DNA of 64,000 nucleotides from Pilasporangium apinafurcum (taxonomy: Eukaryota > Oomycota > Peronosporomycetes > Pythiales > Pythiaceae). Made by a program: the position numbers and the translations under genes. The stretch is from the NCBI GenBank assembly GCA_001600495.1, contig BCKE01000044.1:154967-218966 (forward strand). The letters run 5' to 3'. Under the pieces are notes generated by a model that was not told the DNA's origin, did not search any database, and worked only from the letters and a program-made list of their open reading frames with translations. Below, one piece after another: positions 39,612 through 49,503 of this stretch (its first letter is position 1; each line of letters opens with the position of its first letter).

Positions 39612-40240
39612 GCACTGCTCATCCACGCACACAATTTCTTTTATGAGTAGTGCGTAGTCTTTGTTTAATTTTTGCTGTTGAAATAGTATGAAACAGAGCT
39701 TTTTTTTGTTTTTGTATTTTGTTTCTGTGCGGTTCTTCCTCGATAGCGTTTCGCATAGTCATCGGCAGTTCACTACGTTCACGTAGGGGGTGGAAGCAGT
39801 TGCTGCTAACGTGGGTCATTTCAGCAACAAATTGGTGATGATGGAATTCGCTTGTCATCCCACTTCACTCTCCCTACTGTCGCACAAAAAGATAGGGATG
39901 GAGGTAACTAGAGTCTGATTACTGGTACGACGAGTACATTCGGATGCATAGTCGACTGTTTCGATGCATATTGTGCACTAGATATAGTCGAGGTAGCATA
40001 AAAGTATCCAATTCAATTCACATTCCTGTCATTGAAACCATTCCATGACACTATTTGACAATATTATACAGCAAATAATATCACTATATTACTAATTTTT
40101 TTATATTAGGTTTTTTGTTAACTGCTCAATGTAGGTTTTTTATCTCGCCGTATTCTCTTTTCTTTTTCTGCCGCTCGCTCTTCATCCCACTCCAAAAAAG
40201 GAAGCAGCAACAGCCAAGACATTTGAGCAATCGATCCACA
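39612..40240. other. Intergenic, no gene seen
   Basis: About 630 bp: 3' flank of the elicitin-like gene, then AT-rich DNA (around 40040-40130) and a pyrimidine-rich stretch (TTCTCTTTTCTTTTTCTGCC) before the ATG at 40241, which could be its 5' UTR. Confidence 0.35.
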
Positions 40241-40612
40241 ATGGAAGGCGATTACTCCAATTGCGATATCTCCGATCCGGACTACGAAGGGGAGCTCACG
40301 AAGCGCAGTGTCTGGCTAAAGGAGTGGCGGAAGCGCTACTTTATACTGAAAGGCAATAAACTATACTTTTGTCGAGCCAAAAACGAACCTGCCCATGGCA
40401 TGATCGACTTGGCGGATTGTCTAACGGTCAAGTCAGCCGAAGAGAAGACAAACAAACGATTCTGCTTTGAAGTAGCTACGCCCGATAGCACGTACTACAT
40501 GTATGCCGAGAACGAGAAACAGAAGGACGAGTGGATTGGTGCTATCGGTCGCGCGATTGTGACGTTCTCGAGCTCCTACACAGGCGATCAGGATGAATCA
40601 GATGGCAATTAA
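40241..40612 (+). CDS. Small PH-domain protein (plant PH1-like)
   Basis: A 123-residue protein that is almost entirely one pleckstrin homology domain. I start at the ATG at 40241, which directly precedes DYSNCDISDPDYEGELTKR. Core features are WLKEWRKRYFILKGNKLYF (strands 1-3), KRFCFEVATPDSTYYMYAEN and the C-terminal helix with the invariant Trp (QKDEWIGAIGRAIV). Single-domain PH proteins of this type bind phosphoinositides on endosomal or plasma membranes in plants and protists. No other domain is present. Confidence 0.88.
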   Translation: MEGDYSNCDISDPDYEGELTKRSVWLKEWRKRYFILKGNKLYFCRAKNEPAHGMIDLADCLTVKSAEEKTNKRFCFEVATPDSTYYMYAENEKQKDEWIGAIGRAIVTFSSSYTGDQDESDGN

Positions 40613-41110
40613 GATAAAAGAACAAGGGTACATGAAGATATACACAACCCACGTAAAACATCGATGAATCGCATCTTTTCACGTAAGTGAGCTGCCAATG
40701 GACGATGAGGTTTACAAGGCAAAACGGCATTGGGTTGAAGTTTGCCAGAGAAGGAAGATACACTTAGTGAAAGGAAAGAATGCAAGCGAAACCATGAAGA
40801 GATATCTAGTCCAGATGAAGATGGTGGAGAGTGTGTGCAGTCTTGGTAGATATGTGTGTGCTTACTTTTCATCTTTAAACGCGGCGTGTTTAATTTAAAA
40901 TGCAACATACATGTAAAAAAAGCAAGATAGATCAGCGCCTTAAATTCTCATATGTTCTGGAATTTTTGCAAAACTCGTCGTCATGGCTCGATGAAATGAT
41001 GACGATGAACGAGAATAAATGATAACAAGAGTTTGGGGCTATTTTTTCGCGCTTGCTTCCGTTGTAATGAGTGCAATCGAATAGCAAAAAGCAATAGCAC
41101 ATCAATCAAC
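40613..41110. other. Convergent intergenic region
   Basis: About 500 bp between the stops of the PH1-like gene and the lipid-kinase gene. Low-information AT-rich sequence; a small plus-strand frame at 40698-40898 has no supporting similarity. Confidence 0.35.
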
Positions 41111-43334
41111 CTATTTCTCTGACAGCGCCTTGAACAAACTGGGCACGATCTCCATCCGCCATGGTCCACCATACAATGTCTCGCCATCAATGTTCATGCA
41201 GTCATCCTTCTGGTCCGGATGAATCTCCATCGCCTTCACTTTCACATATGAGACCAAGGAGCTCTTGAGTTCTTTACCAAACAAGTATAAGATCCCCAGG
41301 TGAAGGGCCCGGAACAGATTTCCCTTGCGTGTGATGATCATATCCATGTTGCCATCGGACGGGTGTGCATATGCACCATCTGGTGCAGTGTTGACTGCAC
41401 CAACGACAATGTAGTTACCCTGGTCTTCTTTCCACAACTGTTCACCGTAGCGTTTTTTGCTGGCAGGACTGCGAATCGCCCCACCGTAGCCACCCCACGA
41501 CTTCCGGAACGAGCTCTGGCGATCGGTATCATAGACATTACCTTCTTCGATCTCAAATTGATCTAGCGCACCTTCATCACGAATGTCGTAATAGTTCCGA
41601 AGCTGTGGCTGTGGGTCAGCTGGTACGTACCGCACACGGCCCGTGTGCTTCTTTGGCGCGAAGATCGCGCGTTTAACCTTGATGAACGCATAGCGGTATG
41701 TCCCCATCCAACGGTAGCGCTCGGAATCGGCGGCAATGTCTCCAGCCATTCCCCACCCAGTACCACAATAGCTGTAGTGCACGGTCGATGGATCCTGTTC
41801 TGAAACGGCTGTGATCACATCTAGCGGCCGCATCTTGCGTTTGATGATGCAGTACACCGCCGCTTGGACAGTTGGAATACCAACTCCAACACCAAACGCG
41901 TTCTGGGTACCAGCAGAGATAAGCGAAATGGGTGTCGATGCCACGATCTCGCGCCATTCGTGCTCAGGACGAGATAGCAGGCCATTCATGAATTCACACA
42001 ACGTGCCATCGCCACCGATAAACACCAACGCCTCGAACCCGTCGTCCGCTGAGTAACTTTTCCCCATGTCGATCGCATGCCCACCGTAGGTCGTTTCTTC
42101 CACAACACACTCAAAATTACCCAAGTCAAAGAATTTTTTCACCTCATCGAACCAGATCTTCCGCGCGCGACGCTTGCCCGAGTGCGGATTCACGACAATC
42201 TTGATGCGTCGCTTCTCGGCGACAGGTGGTGCGCGTGCCTGCCACCGCACAAGCTCCTGAATCGCAAGCACCCATTTCTGCGCCACGCTGGCTTCGCAGT
42301 TAAAATCCACAAACTTGTGTTTGCGATAGAGCGCCTTGTCGTTGATACCTTTGCCTTTGCGAAAATAGTGGATACGGAAACCGTCGTGTTTCCGGGAAAG
42401 CTGCTGTGCACCAACAATATCATCCGTTGACAACGTGCCTTTAACTTTTTTCCTGTGTACAATGGTGCCACACAACGGTTAGCAGAGAATCGGGTCTTTT
42501 CAAGTACAAATTGCGTATATCTCACCCTCGCTGCCAGGTGATGTTCTCCTCGTCCATACGGAGCGCATAGCCTTTCCGCTTGTAAACAACTTGATCCACG
42601 AGCTCCGAGTCCAGCGGGGCTTCTCGACGAGAGTATGCCTGAGTATGACGTATATAAAAAAGTGTAGATACTTTTTTTCAGAACAAAAACATGTCTCACG
42701 TCACATAGCACATGGAGATCTGTTCACATTTATGTACCTGTACGCGACGGATGCTCTCTCGCAGATTACTCTCGCGTGGGTTTTCGAATGTCACGTCCCC
42801 AATAGATGTCGCACGCACCGAGAGCGCCGTTTTCGCCAATTCCCGCGCGGTCTCGCGTGGGATGGATTTCTGAGTGACATACGTCTGACTTCCCGAGCCA
42901 AAGTGACTCAGACTTACTTTACTATGCCGACTGCTTGGTGAGAGAGGCGGCAGCTGAGGATGGTGTGACTGCTGCCCCACCGTAGTCTGCTGCTGCTGTT
43001 GTTGCTGTTGATCCTGTTGCTGTTTCAGCTCCTGTAGCGTCGTGTATGTCATTTTGCTATTCACTCCACCATCATCCCGACTCTCTGGAGTCTTCGGTGT
43101 GTTGAGTGCTGAATCCACAGGCTGGGACAGTGAGAATTCGGTTGAATGGCGCGGTCCGCTTTCATTTGCGTAACTGAATTTATTCTCTTCGTTAAACGAA
43201 TGTGGATCGGGCGGCGTGCCAAGCGCGTCGTCATCGTTGTCCGCCAACGCACCATAGTGGGTGGCGTAGCTATCGGCTGTATCTTTTGGCGTCATGGGTT
43301 CTTGATTGTCGCTGTACTCGTCGTGGAAGTTCAT
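41111..43334 (-). CDS. PH-domain lipid kinase (sphingosine/ceramide/diacylglycerol kinase family)
   Basis: Three exons on the minus strand: 42738-43334, 42526-42638 and 41111-42452 (683 residues; introns 99 and 73 nt, the latter with a CTAAC branch-like site). The first 200 residues are low-complexity, with a poly-Gln run. Exons 2-3 build a PH domain (about 210-310): VVYKRKGYALRMDE ... GTLSTDDIVGAQQL ... AQKWVLAIQELV. The catalytic DAGK domain follows (about 325-680): IKIVVNPHSGKRRARKIW, then the nucleotide loop FIGGDGTLCEFMNGLL, SAGTQNAFG and YCGTGWGMAGDIAAD. It phosphorylates a lipid hydroxyl; sphingoid base or ceramide is more likely than diacylglycerol given the PH-kinase layout, but the substrate is unproven. 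Confidence 0.88.
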
Positions 43335-44282
43335 TGTATACGTCGCTCTCGTTTGCTTCAACTCGATCGATCACTCGACCGTGTGCACCCGTTTCTCTTC
43401 TTACCACGCACCGAGTGAGTTTAGGAATGGGAGGAGGAGCTTCTCAAAATTGCCTACTAAAATAACACCAGCTGTACCTTCTTTTGGCAACCTTCAGCTC
43501 CAGCACCATCACCTGGAAGCATGACGCCTCCATAAATATCTTATATAATTATACTCGGTTACAATTTTCTTGATATGTTTTAGGATTTTGTTCAAAAAAA
43601 TGGCTAATATACTGATATAATGTATTTGATTACTTATTGGTAGCATTTGAACGTGTGTCAGGGTTGCATATCTGAGGTGATCTGAGTGGGCTGAACTCTT
43701 GTTGGATTCTTTATTTTGCCTTAATTTGAAACAATTTAGGACTAAACACCACCCGTTAAAACCATGGCCACATTTGTTGGCCTGATTACTTCCACTGTTC
43801 TTTCTTTTTTGTGTGAAGATGATGATGGTAAGAAGATCATCTCATCCTTCACATAAATTCTATAGAGAAAATCTAGTAGAAGCGACTTGGTTACGCCACA
43901 TTGATAAGCGACACATCAACACAAGTTGGCGTAAGCCGTAAACAACCAACCAAAACATCATCAACAGAGATTTTTTGTGTGGTTGATTCGTGAGCGCAGC
44001 CACACGAAACTTTTTACCCACATTGACCGAAGGCTTGCTTGCTCTACTGACCAACTTGGTGGAGATTGCGTTAATCGAAAGTTGTCCTGACTGAAGCCAT
44101 ACGTTGATGCTCAAAAAAGCCGCTTCTCTTCCCATACAGTAAACAACCGGTATTTCGGTACGATTCGGGCTTGCTTGGGGTTGTGGGTAGGTGGGTTTTT
44201 CAATTGGAACTATAAAACCCATCCAGGTAACCAACCCAGACCCATTAGAGAATCGAAAGGAAAACTCATCCAAGAACGCACC
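43335..44282. other. Divergent intergenic region
   Basis: About 950 bp between the lipid-kinase start (43334) and the PRP4 kinase ATG (44283). A 160-codon minus-strand frame here overlaps the PRP4 start and looks like a chance ORF. It contains the promoters of both genes; AT-rich from about 43530 to 43640. Confidence 0.35.
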
Positions 44283-46854
44283 ATGACGGCGAGTGAAGAA
44301 AGGGAAACGCGCGTGAACGAACCGCAATCTGCTGATAAACACGCAGATCTATCTTCTAGACGTAAATATACTGATGATGGAGATGCAGACACGAGAAAAA
44401 GCGAAAAAAATACAAGCAAGGAACGCCGGGAACGGGCTGAAACCAGTCGCAAAAGTAGTCGGCATCATCATAGCTATCGCTCTCGATCACGCGGCCGATC
44501 ACGATCGCGGTCCAAATCTCGCTCGAGGACACCTACTCGCTCAAATAGACACCGATCGTCCACGCACCATCGTCATTCCTCTCGTAAGAGAAGCGATACT
44601 CGCAGTCGTGATCGAACGAGTCGCCCCCGTCACGAATCGAAACGACACAAGACAACGCATCATCATCATCGCCATCGCCACCACCGTCACTCGCGCTCAC
44701 GCTCACGCTCGATATCTCGCTCTAGATCTAACGAAAGACATCGACGGACGCGAAGAGACAGTGATGTAGGAAGCCATTCGAGGAGGAAACTTAGTGATGA
44801 TGTGGAACGTAATGGCAAAACATCCACTCGTCGGAAAGAGTCTCGAGATGAAACAAGCGACACGGCATCTTCCCTCGCAGGTAACGAGACAGCGAAACCA
44901 AAAGTCAACGACGCTGATGATCTGGGTAAAAGTGTCAACGAGAAGTCAAGCTCTGTAGATGCTGATGGCGACGTCGATATGAATGGACACAACGACAATG
45001 AGAAGGGAGAGCAATTACAGCCGCTATTAACTAATAGTTCGGTTGTGATCGATAACACCAATATAGTGGGTGATGCTGCTGTGAATGAAAACGATTCCCA
45101 TCAGAATTCGCAATCAGAAAAAATCAAGCTCACATCGATAACTACTCAAGTCGAAACACTTTCCACGGCGAACGTTTCTTTCCAAGAGTCGAAGACAGAA
45201 GCGAGTAAAACCGAAGAAGAGGATAAAGTGACCATTAGTATCACCAGTTCTACGATCGGAGCTGTCCCAGCGGTGGATGTGAGCTCCATTAAGCTTGACA
45301 TTATCAAAGCGTTGGCAGAGGCGAGAAGTACGATTGCAGTCATTAAAGGTGCACCCAGCGTAACAAAGTATACCGAGTCAACACAACTACAGGAGGAGAG
45401 TGTTGCTAAGCCAGCGCAATCATGCGAGGAGAAACATTCTGGTTCCTCAGCAGAAGTCGAAGACATCAGCCCGAGTCAACCCGTAATTCCTACGAAGACA
45501 GCTCCATCACCGAAAAAGGCTTTGTCGACTGCTACCGCAGATGACGAGTTTGATATGTTTTCTATGGCGGATGTGGATGACAGTGCGGTACCTGCTGCTC
45601 CAGTTGTCACCACTGTGTCCGTGAACGAGATTGGGTTGGAGGCCAATTGTGATGATGCTGAAGGGTATTATCAGACGACTGTCGGAGAAGTACTGAATGG
45701 CAAATATCGTGTCCTTGGAACGGTGGGCAAGGGTGTGTTTTCTACAGTGCTGAGATGTCAATGCACCCCTCCGATGCCCACGACGAATGGTACATTGGAT
45801 TTTGTCGCGGTGAAGCTGATTAGAAACAATGATGTGATGCGTGAAGCGTCTCAAATGGAAGTGAAGATCCTGAATGAATTAGCCGCTCGAGATTCACGCG
45901 ACAAAAAGCATTGCGTTCGCCTGCTTGATACCTTTGAACACCGGAACCACGTCGCTCTGGTCTTCGAAACGATGCAGATGAATGTCCGCGAAGCGATGAA
46001 GAAATTTGGTGGAAAGGGAGGAATCTCCATTCAAGCAGTTCGCGTTTTCAGTAAACATCTTCTGATTGCACTGAATCATTTGGAGGCGTGCAAAATTGTT
46101 CATGCTGGTACGTAGACAAACGCTTTTCCTAGATTGTGATATTCTAATGTTCTCTTGTTGGTTTGTGCATAATGCAGATATTAAACCAGACAATATTTTG
46201 CTCGATGAAAAGCAGACTACAGTGAGACTGTGCGATTTTGGCTCTGCTTTTAAAATGGACGAAGGCAAGCACGACCCGACGCCTTATTTGGTCAGCAGAT
46301 TTTATCGTGCACCAGAGATTGTACTCGGGCTTGCTTACGACAAAGCGGTAGATATGTGGTCTGTCGGTTGTTGTTTGTTTGAAATGTTCACTGGAAAAGT
46401 TATGTTCCCAGGAAGCACAAACAATGAAATGCTGAAGTTGTTCATGGAGCTGAAAGGAAAAATTCCTAACAAGATGATCAAGAAGCACAGAGCAGCGTAC
46501 ATCGAACAGTTCCAAATGGAACCACATTTCACGGAGGATAATAAGTTTTGCAGTCGAGAATGCGACCGCGTGACTGGTGAGTTACTTAATTCAATTATCT
46601 CATATAATGGATAGATTGTCTTTAAAAGTGTCGGGTCGCCTCTATTTGTCACAGGAAAGCCAATTTTGCGATTGATGGATGCTGTGAAAACGAAAAACGA
46701 TCTTGGAAGTACCCTCTTGAATGCAAAGAGCAGCACGGATGATCGAAAGCAAGTTCAAGAGCTGCGAAACTTACTGGAGCGAATGTTCACATTGGATCCT
46801 TCAAAGCGTATCTCAGTCCGCGAAGCGCTTGCTCATCCATTTGTGAAAGGGTGA
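44283..46854 (+). CDS. PRPF4B: PRP4 pre-mRNA-splicing kinase
   Basis: Three exons: 44283-46107, 46178-46576 and 46655-46854 (807 residues). The N-terminal 180 residues are rich in RS and RH dipeptides and poly-His, like SR splicing factors. An acidic Ser/Thr-rich linker follows. The kinase domain starts at about 470: GTVGKGVFSTVLRC (glycine loop), VAVKLIRNN (Lys), HADIKPDNILLDE (catalytic loop, spanning intron 1), LCDFGSA (DFG), YLVSRFYRAPEI (activation loop and APE) and DMWSVGCCLFEMFTGKVMFPG. NN-M-K-F-MELKGKIPNK in the C-lobe is typical of PRP4. This dual-specificity kinase phosphorylates Prp6/Prp31-like factors during spliceosome activation in the nucleus. Introns 1 and 2 both interrupt kinase motifs in phase. 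Confidence 0.92.
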
Positions 46855-47509
46855 AACCACAAATTCATCGCAAGAATCCATTGGGTCCTCCATTCGAGTG
46901 GTTGACCATAACGTTGATTCAACAAAGTTATGTACCCGTTATGAGCGTCGACCGACTTTATTACGCGTCCATGGTGATGCTGTAGGTTGCTGCAATGATG
47001 CTTGAAATACATTTGTTTATCATACTGACCTTCAATTGTGATCCATTTAGTGGTTACAGGATCGTGAATGAGCGAGAGGGACAATTCGATTCTTAGCGCG
47101 CTACTGACAGCGTGGGTAATCACGGCCGGTCCACTTCCTCTATTTTCCAGTCCAATATCTTCTGTTTCATGGCGGCCAATATATGTCGGCTTCTTGAGCC
47201 CAAGACCATTAGTCGCAGATGCAGTGGTCGTGGATCACACCCATATCTTTTTTTCCACAACTACTGCATCTGCGATGAATGGACGCAATTGTCACAGCCC
47301 ATGTCACAAAGATCTCATATTTACACAATGGATGCAGGCTAGTGATTCCGACCGTCCTCACAATGTCTCTCTCGCTTGCTCGTGATCCGGCTTGGCTTTT
47401 CTGGTTGACCATCTGACGTGGACCACTACTCTTGTCATTAACTTTGTATCTCTGTCTTGGATGAAATTTGGCTTCAGTGTGATGAATATTTATCATTGTA
47501 TTAAAATAT
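46855..47509 (-). other. Convergent region with a possible small minus-strand gene
   Basis: Between the stops of PRP4 and the SNARE gene. A minus-strand frame at about 47210-47041 reads smoothly (GLKKPTYIGRHETEDIGLEN, then GSGPAVITHAVSSALRIEL and DPVTTKWITIE). A donor-like GTCAGT and an acceptor ACCTACAG 48 nt later would add SPWTRNKVGRRS and a stop. No ATG-led first exon was found, and the family is unknown; an Alba-like resemblance (GSGPAVITHAV) is too weak to assert. The hairpin at 47213-47275 lies just upstream of it. Confidence 0.3.
47213..47275. repeat. Long hairpin, 21-bp arms
   Basis: Arms 47213-47233 and 47255-47275 pair at 19 of 21 positions (TCGCAGATGCAGT with ACTGCATCTGCGA, and GTGG with CCAC) around a 21-nt loop ending in a T run. 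Read on the minus strand the two mismatches involve G/T-type pairing (one G-U and one A-C or the reverse). It could be a small-RNA precursor, a decayed miniature transposon or a terminator structure. Confidence 0.5.
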
Positions 47510-48472
47510 TTAACTTTGTGTGTACGCGTAGCATGCATAAAGGAAGAGCAGGGTGAAAATCATGCCGCCGATGACGATCCACGAATCGACTGTGTCGCGA
47601 CGTTCAATCACGCGCAAGAGCGAACTGGAGAGACCCAATCTATTAGCGATATCCAACAGCTTCGTTCGTACATTCTACATGGCACGACACATACACATGC
47701 ACTTGAGTGATTATTATTCACTAGGAAAAGGAGCGACCTATATGTCACCTTCATCCGATTGCGTTGATCGCCTAAATCTCCAAGAATAGACTGTGACAGA
47801 CTCGTCAAGTCCGACACCATGTTCGACGAGCGCTGCAGCGACTCTGCTTCTTGAGCTGCGTACATGGCATTGTTGGAACCCTCGTAGCCCTGACAACATA
47901 CAGTGCATACCGCGATCATATTTTTTTAGTGCATTTCCGCATACAAATACAACAGCAGTAAACAGCATAAAATCAAAAAGTATGGTACACCACATACTCC
48001 AGTTCTTCGATTCATCAGCGTCTCCCGCTCTCGTGCCTCCACGGCGCGTCTATTAACTCGAAAAATCTGCTGTTCCAACGTATTCCCCAGCGTCTGCGTC
48101 TCATTCCTCAGCTGCTCCAGCTTCCTATTTGGAACCCCATGATACCCTTTACTTTACATGTTCACACGATGCTTTTTTCACTTCTCTATACCATTTGAGC
48201 ATCACAGCTACTTACTTAAGCCACGTTTCCCGCTCATGTGGACGCGTATGCACCTGCACGAGTGAATCCAGCTGCCAGAGCAGCTGCTGCAGCAGACTCA
48301 AGTTGCCTCGTGCTTCGGTTTGTAGCTCCTCGTCCGTTTTGTCCCCTGTGCGACCTGAATCGAGATAGCTAATCTGCATCTTCAGCTCGAACTGAAGCTT
48401 GCGTGCTTGTGGATACAGCGAGTCGAGCGATTGCGTTGGAGGGTCATGGGTAGGATAATTGGGCGACTGCAT
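47510..48472 (-). CDS. GOSR2: Golgi Qb-SNARE, GOSR2/BOS1 (membrin) type
   Basis: Four exons on the minus strand: 48216-48472, 47998-48124, 47749-47889 and 47510-47674 (229 residues; introns 91, 108 and 74 nt). The N-terminal helices (SLYPQARKLQFELKMQISYL, LLQQLLWQLDSLVQV) match the Habc region. The SNARE helix is split by introns: RETLMNRR, then MVSDLTSLSQSILGDLGDQR and KLLDIANRLGLSSSLLRVIE. The protein ends in a single membrane anchor (SWIVIGGMIFTLLFLYACYAY). RTKLLDIANRLGLS...IERRD-D is a signature of membrin. It mediates ER-to-Golgi vesicle fusion, downstream of p115 tethering. No simple ORF shows this gene; the joins are supported by phase at every splice. Confidence 0.9.
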
Positions 48473-49503
48473 GATGGATCCAAAAGATCGAGCACCCCCA
48501 CGATGACGATGTTCTCGATTCTTGTCACCAAAAACGAAGAGAATGACTACCTGTATTAAATGATAAAAAGGCGTATATCTAATTGTAAAGGATATGAGAA
48601 ATGATACAAAAATTAACTGATCTGTTACAGTCACATCAATTGTGTTTTGCAAGTGTTTCAAACGTCCAACAGTGGTAGGAAGTGAAGCTAGGATGGTTGT
48701 CTCACAACCACCACCATTACAATAAACATTAGTGTAGCTATTGTACCGCCTTTGGCTTTGTTTTTGCGAGTTAATTTACAAGTGACGCTTCCTATGTCAA
48801 ACATGGACAGTTACACAACATAGCAGATCTACTTGTGAGGTAAATCATTCGATAATGATTCAACTCTCATCATTTCGGCAGCCACAATTGAAAAAATATC
48901 CATCATTCATTCGGGTAGAAACGTGTAAACCGTGCGCTGTGAGTGGTTGTATTTTATGAGCACGAAGTCGGTTGGTTGTGCTGCAGTTGGGTCACTTTTA
49001 GAATTCTAGCAAGTTCGTCGTGGATCAGTTCTTTTTGAGTCCCTAACCCTATTTTGATGGAGAAAATTTATATTGAGTATGAAACTTTTTCTAATCTTTT
49101 CATTTATGAGAAAGCGGATGGTTGGCTGTACTGTACCAGGGAGAGAGGGGAGGGGGGGGAAAATGAGCCAGTGCGGTTTGGAAGAACATGAAATTAATGT
49201 TAACCTTTACTTGGGGAAGATTTAATTCTTGGGTTTTCCATAGTCTTATATTCGAAAACCACTCACCCAATTGCAATAAGAGAAAAATACAAAAACCAAT
49301 TCAAGAAAAGGTAGGACGATCGAGAAGGCGGGAAAGAATAACCACCATCCTCCCTCCCATAAATAACAGTGGAGGAGGAGGGGGGGAGCGAATAGAACAG
49401 AGTTGGAGAGAGAGAACATTAAATAAAAAAGAGCCCGACGTCGTGGTTGCGTGTCCATCCACAATCACTTTTTGTTGCGTTCCCCACCCAACCAGTTACG
49501 ATT
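48473..49503. other. Divergent intergenic region with purine runs
   Basis: About 1 kb between the SNARE start and the SAP-like gene. It includes G/A-rich runs at 49139-49165 (GGGAGGGGGGGG core) and 49368-49391, opposite a C/T-rich run near 49345-49360. Such runs often mark 5' flanks; no gene was found. Confidence 0.35.

Noticed and set aside
38999-39657. Long ORFs in other frames over the elicitin-like gene (up to 188 codons)
   Set aside because: They are side effects of the GC-rich repeat tail. Only the frame with a signal peptide and six cysteines makes biological sense.
43860-44342. 160-codon minus-strand ORF
   Set aside because: It overlaps the PRP4 start, has no recognisable domain, and its composition looks like the reverse of non-coding and SR-rich DNA.
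49139-49391. G-rich runs as a possible telomere-like or G-quadruplex element
   Set aside because: The runs are irregular GA tracts without a repeated telomeric unit; simple purine-rich flank is enough to explain them.
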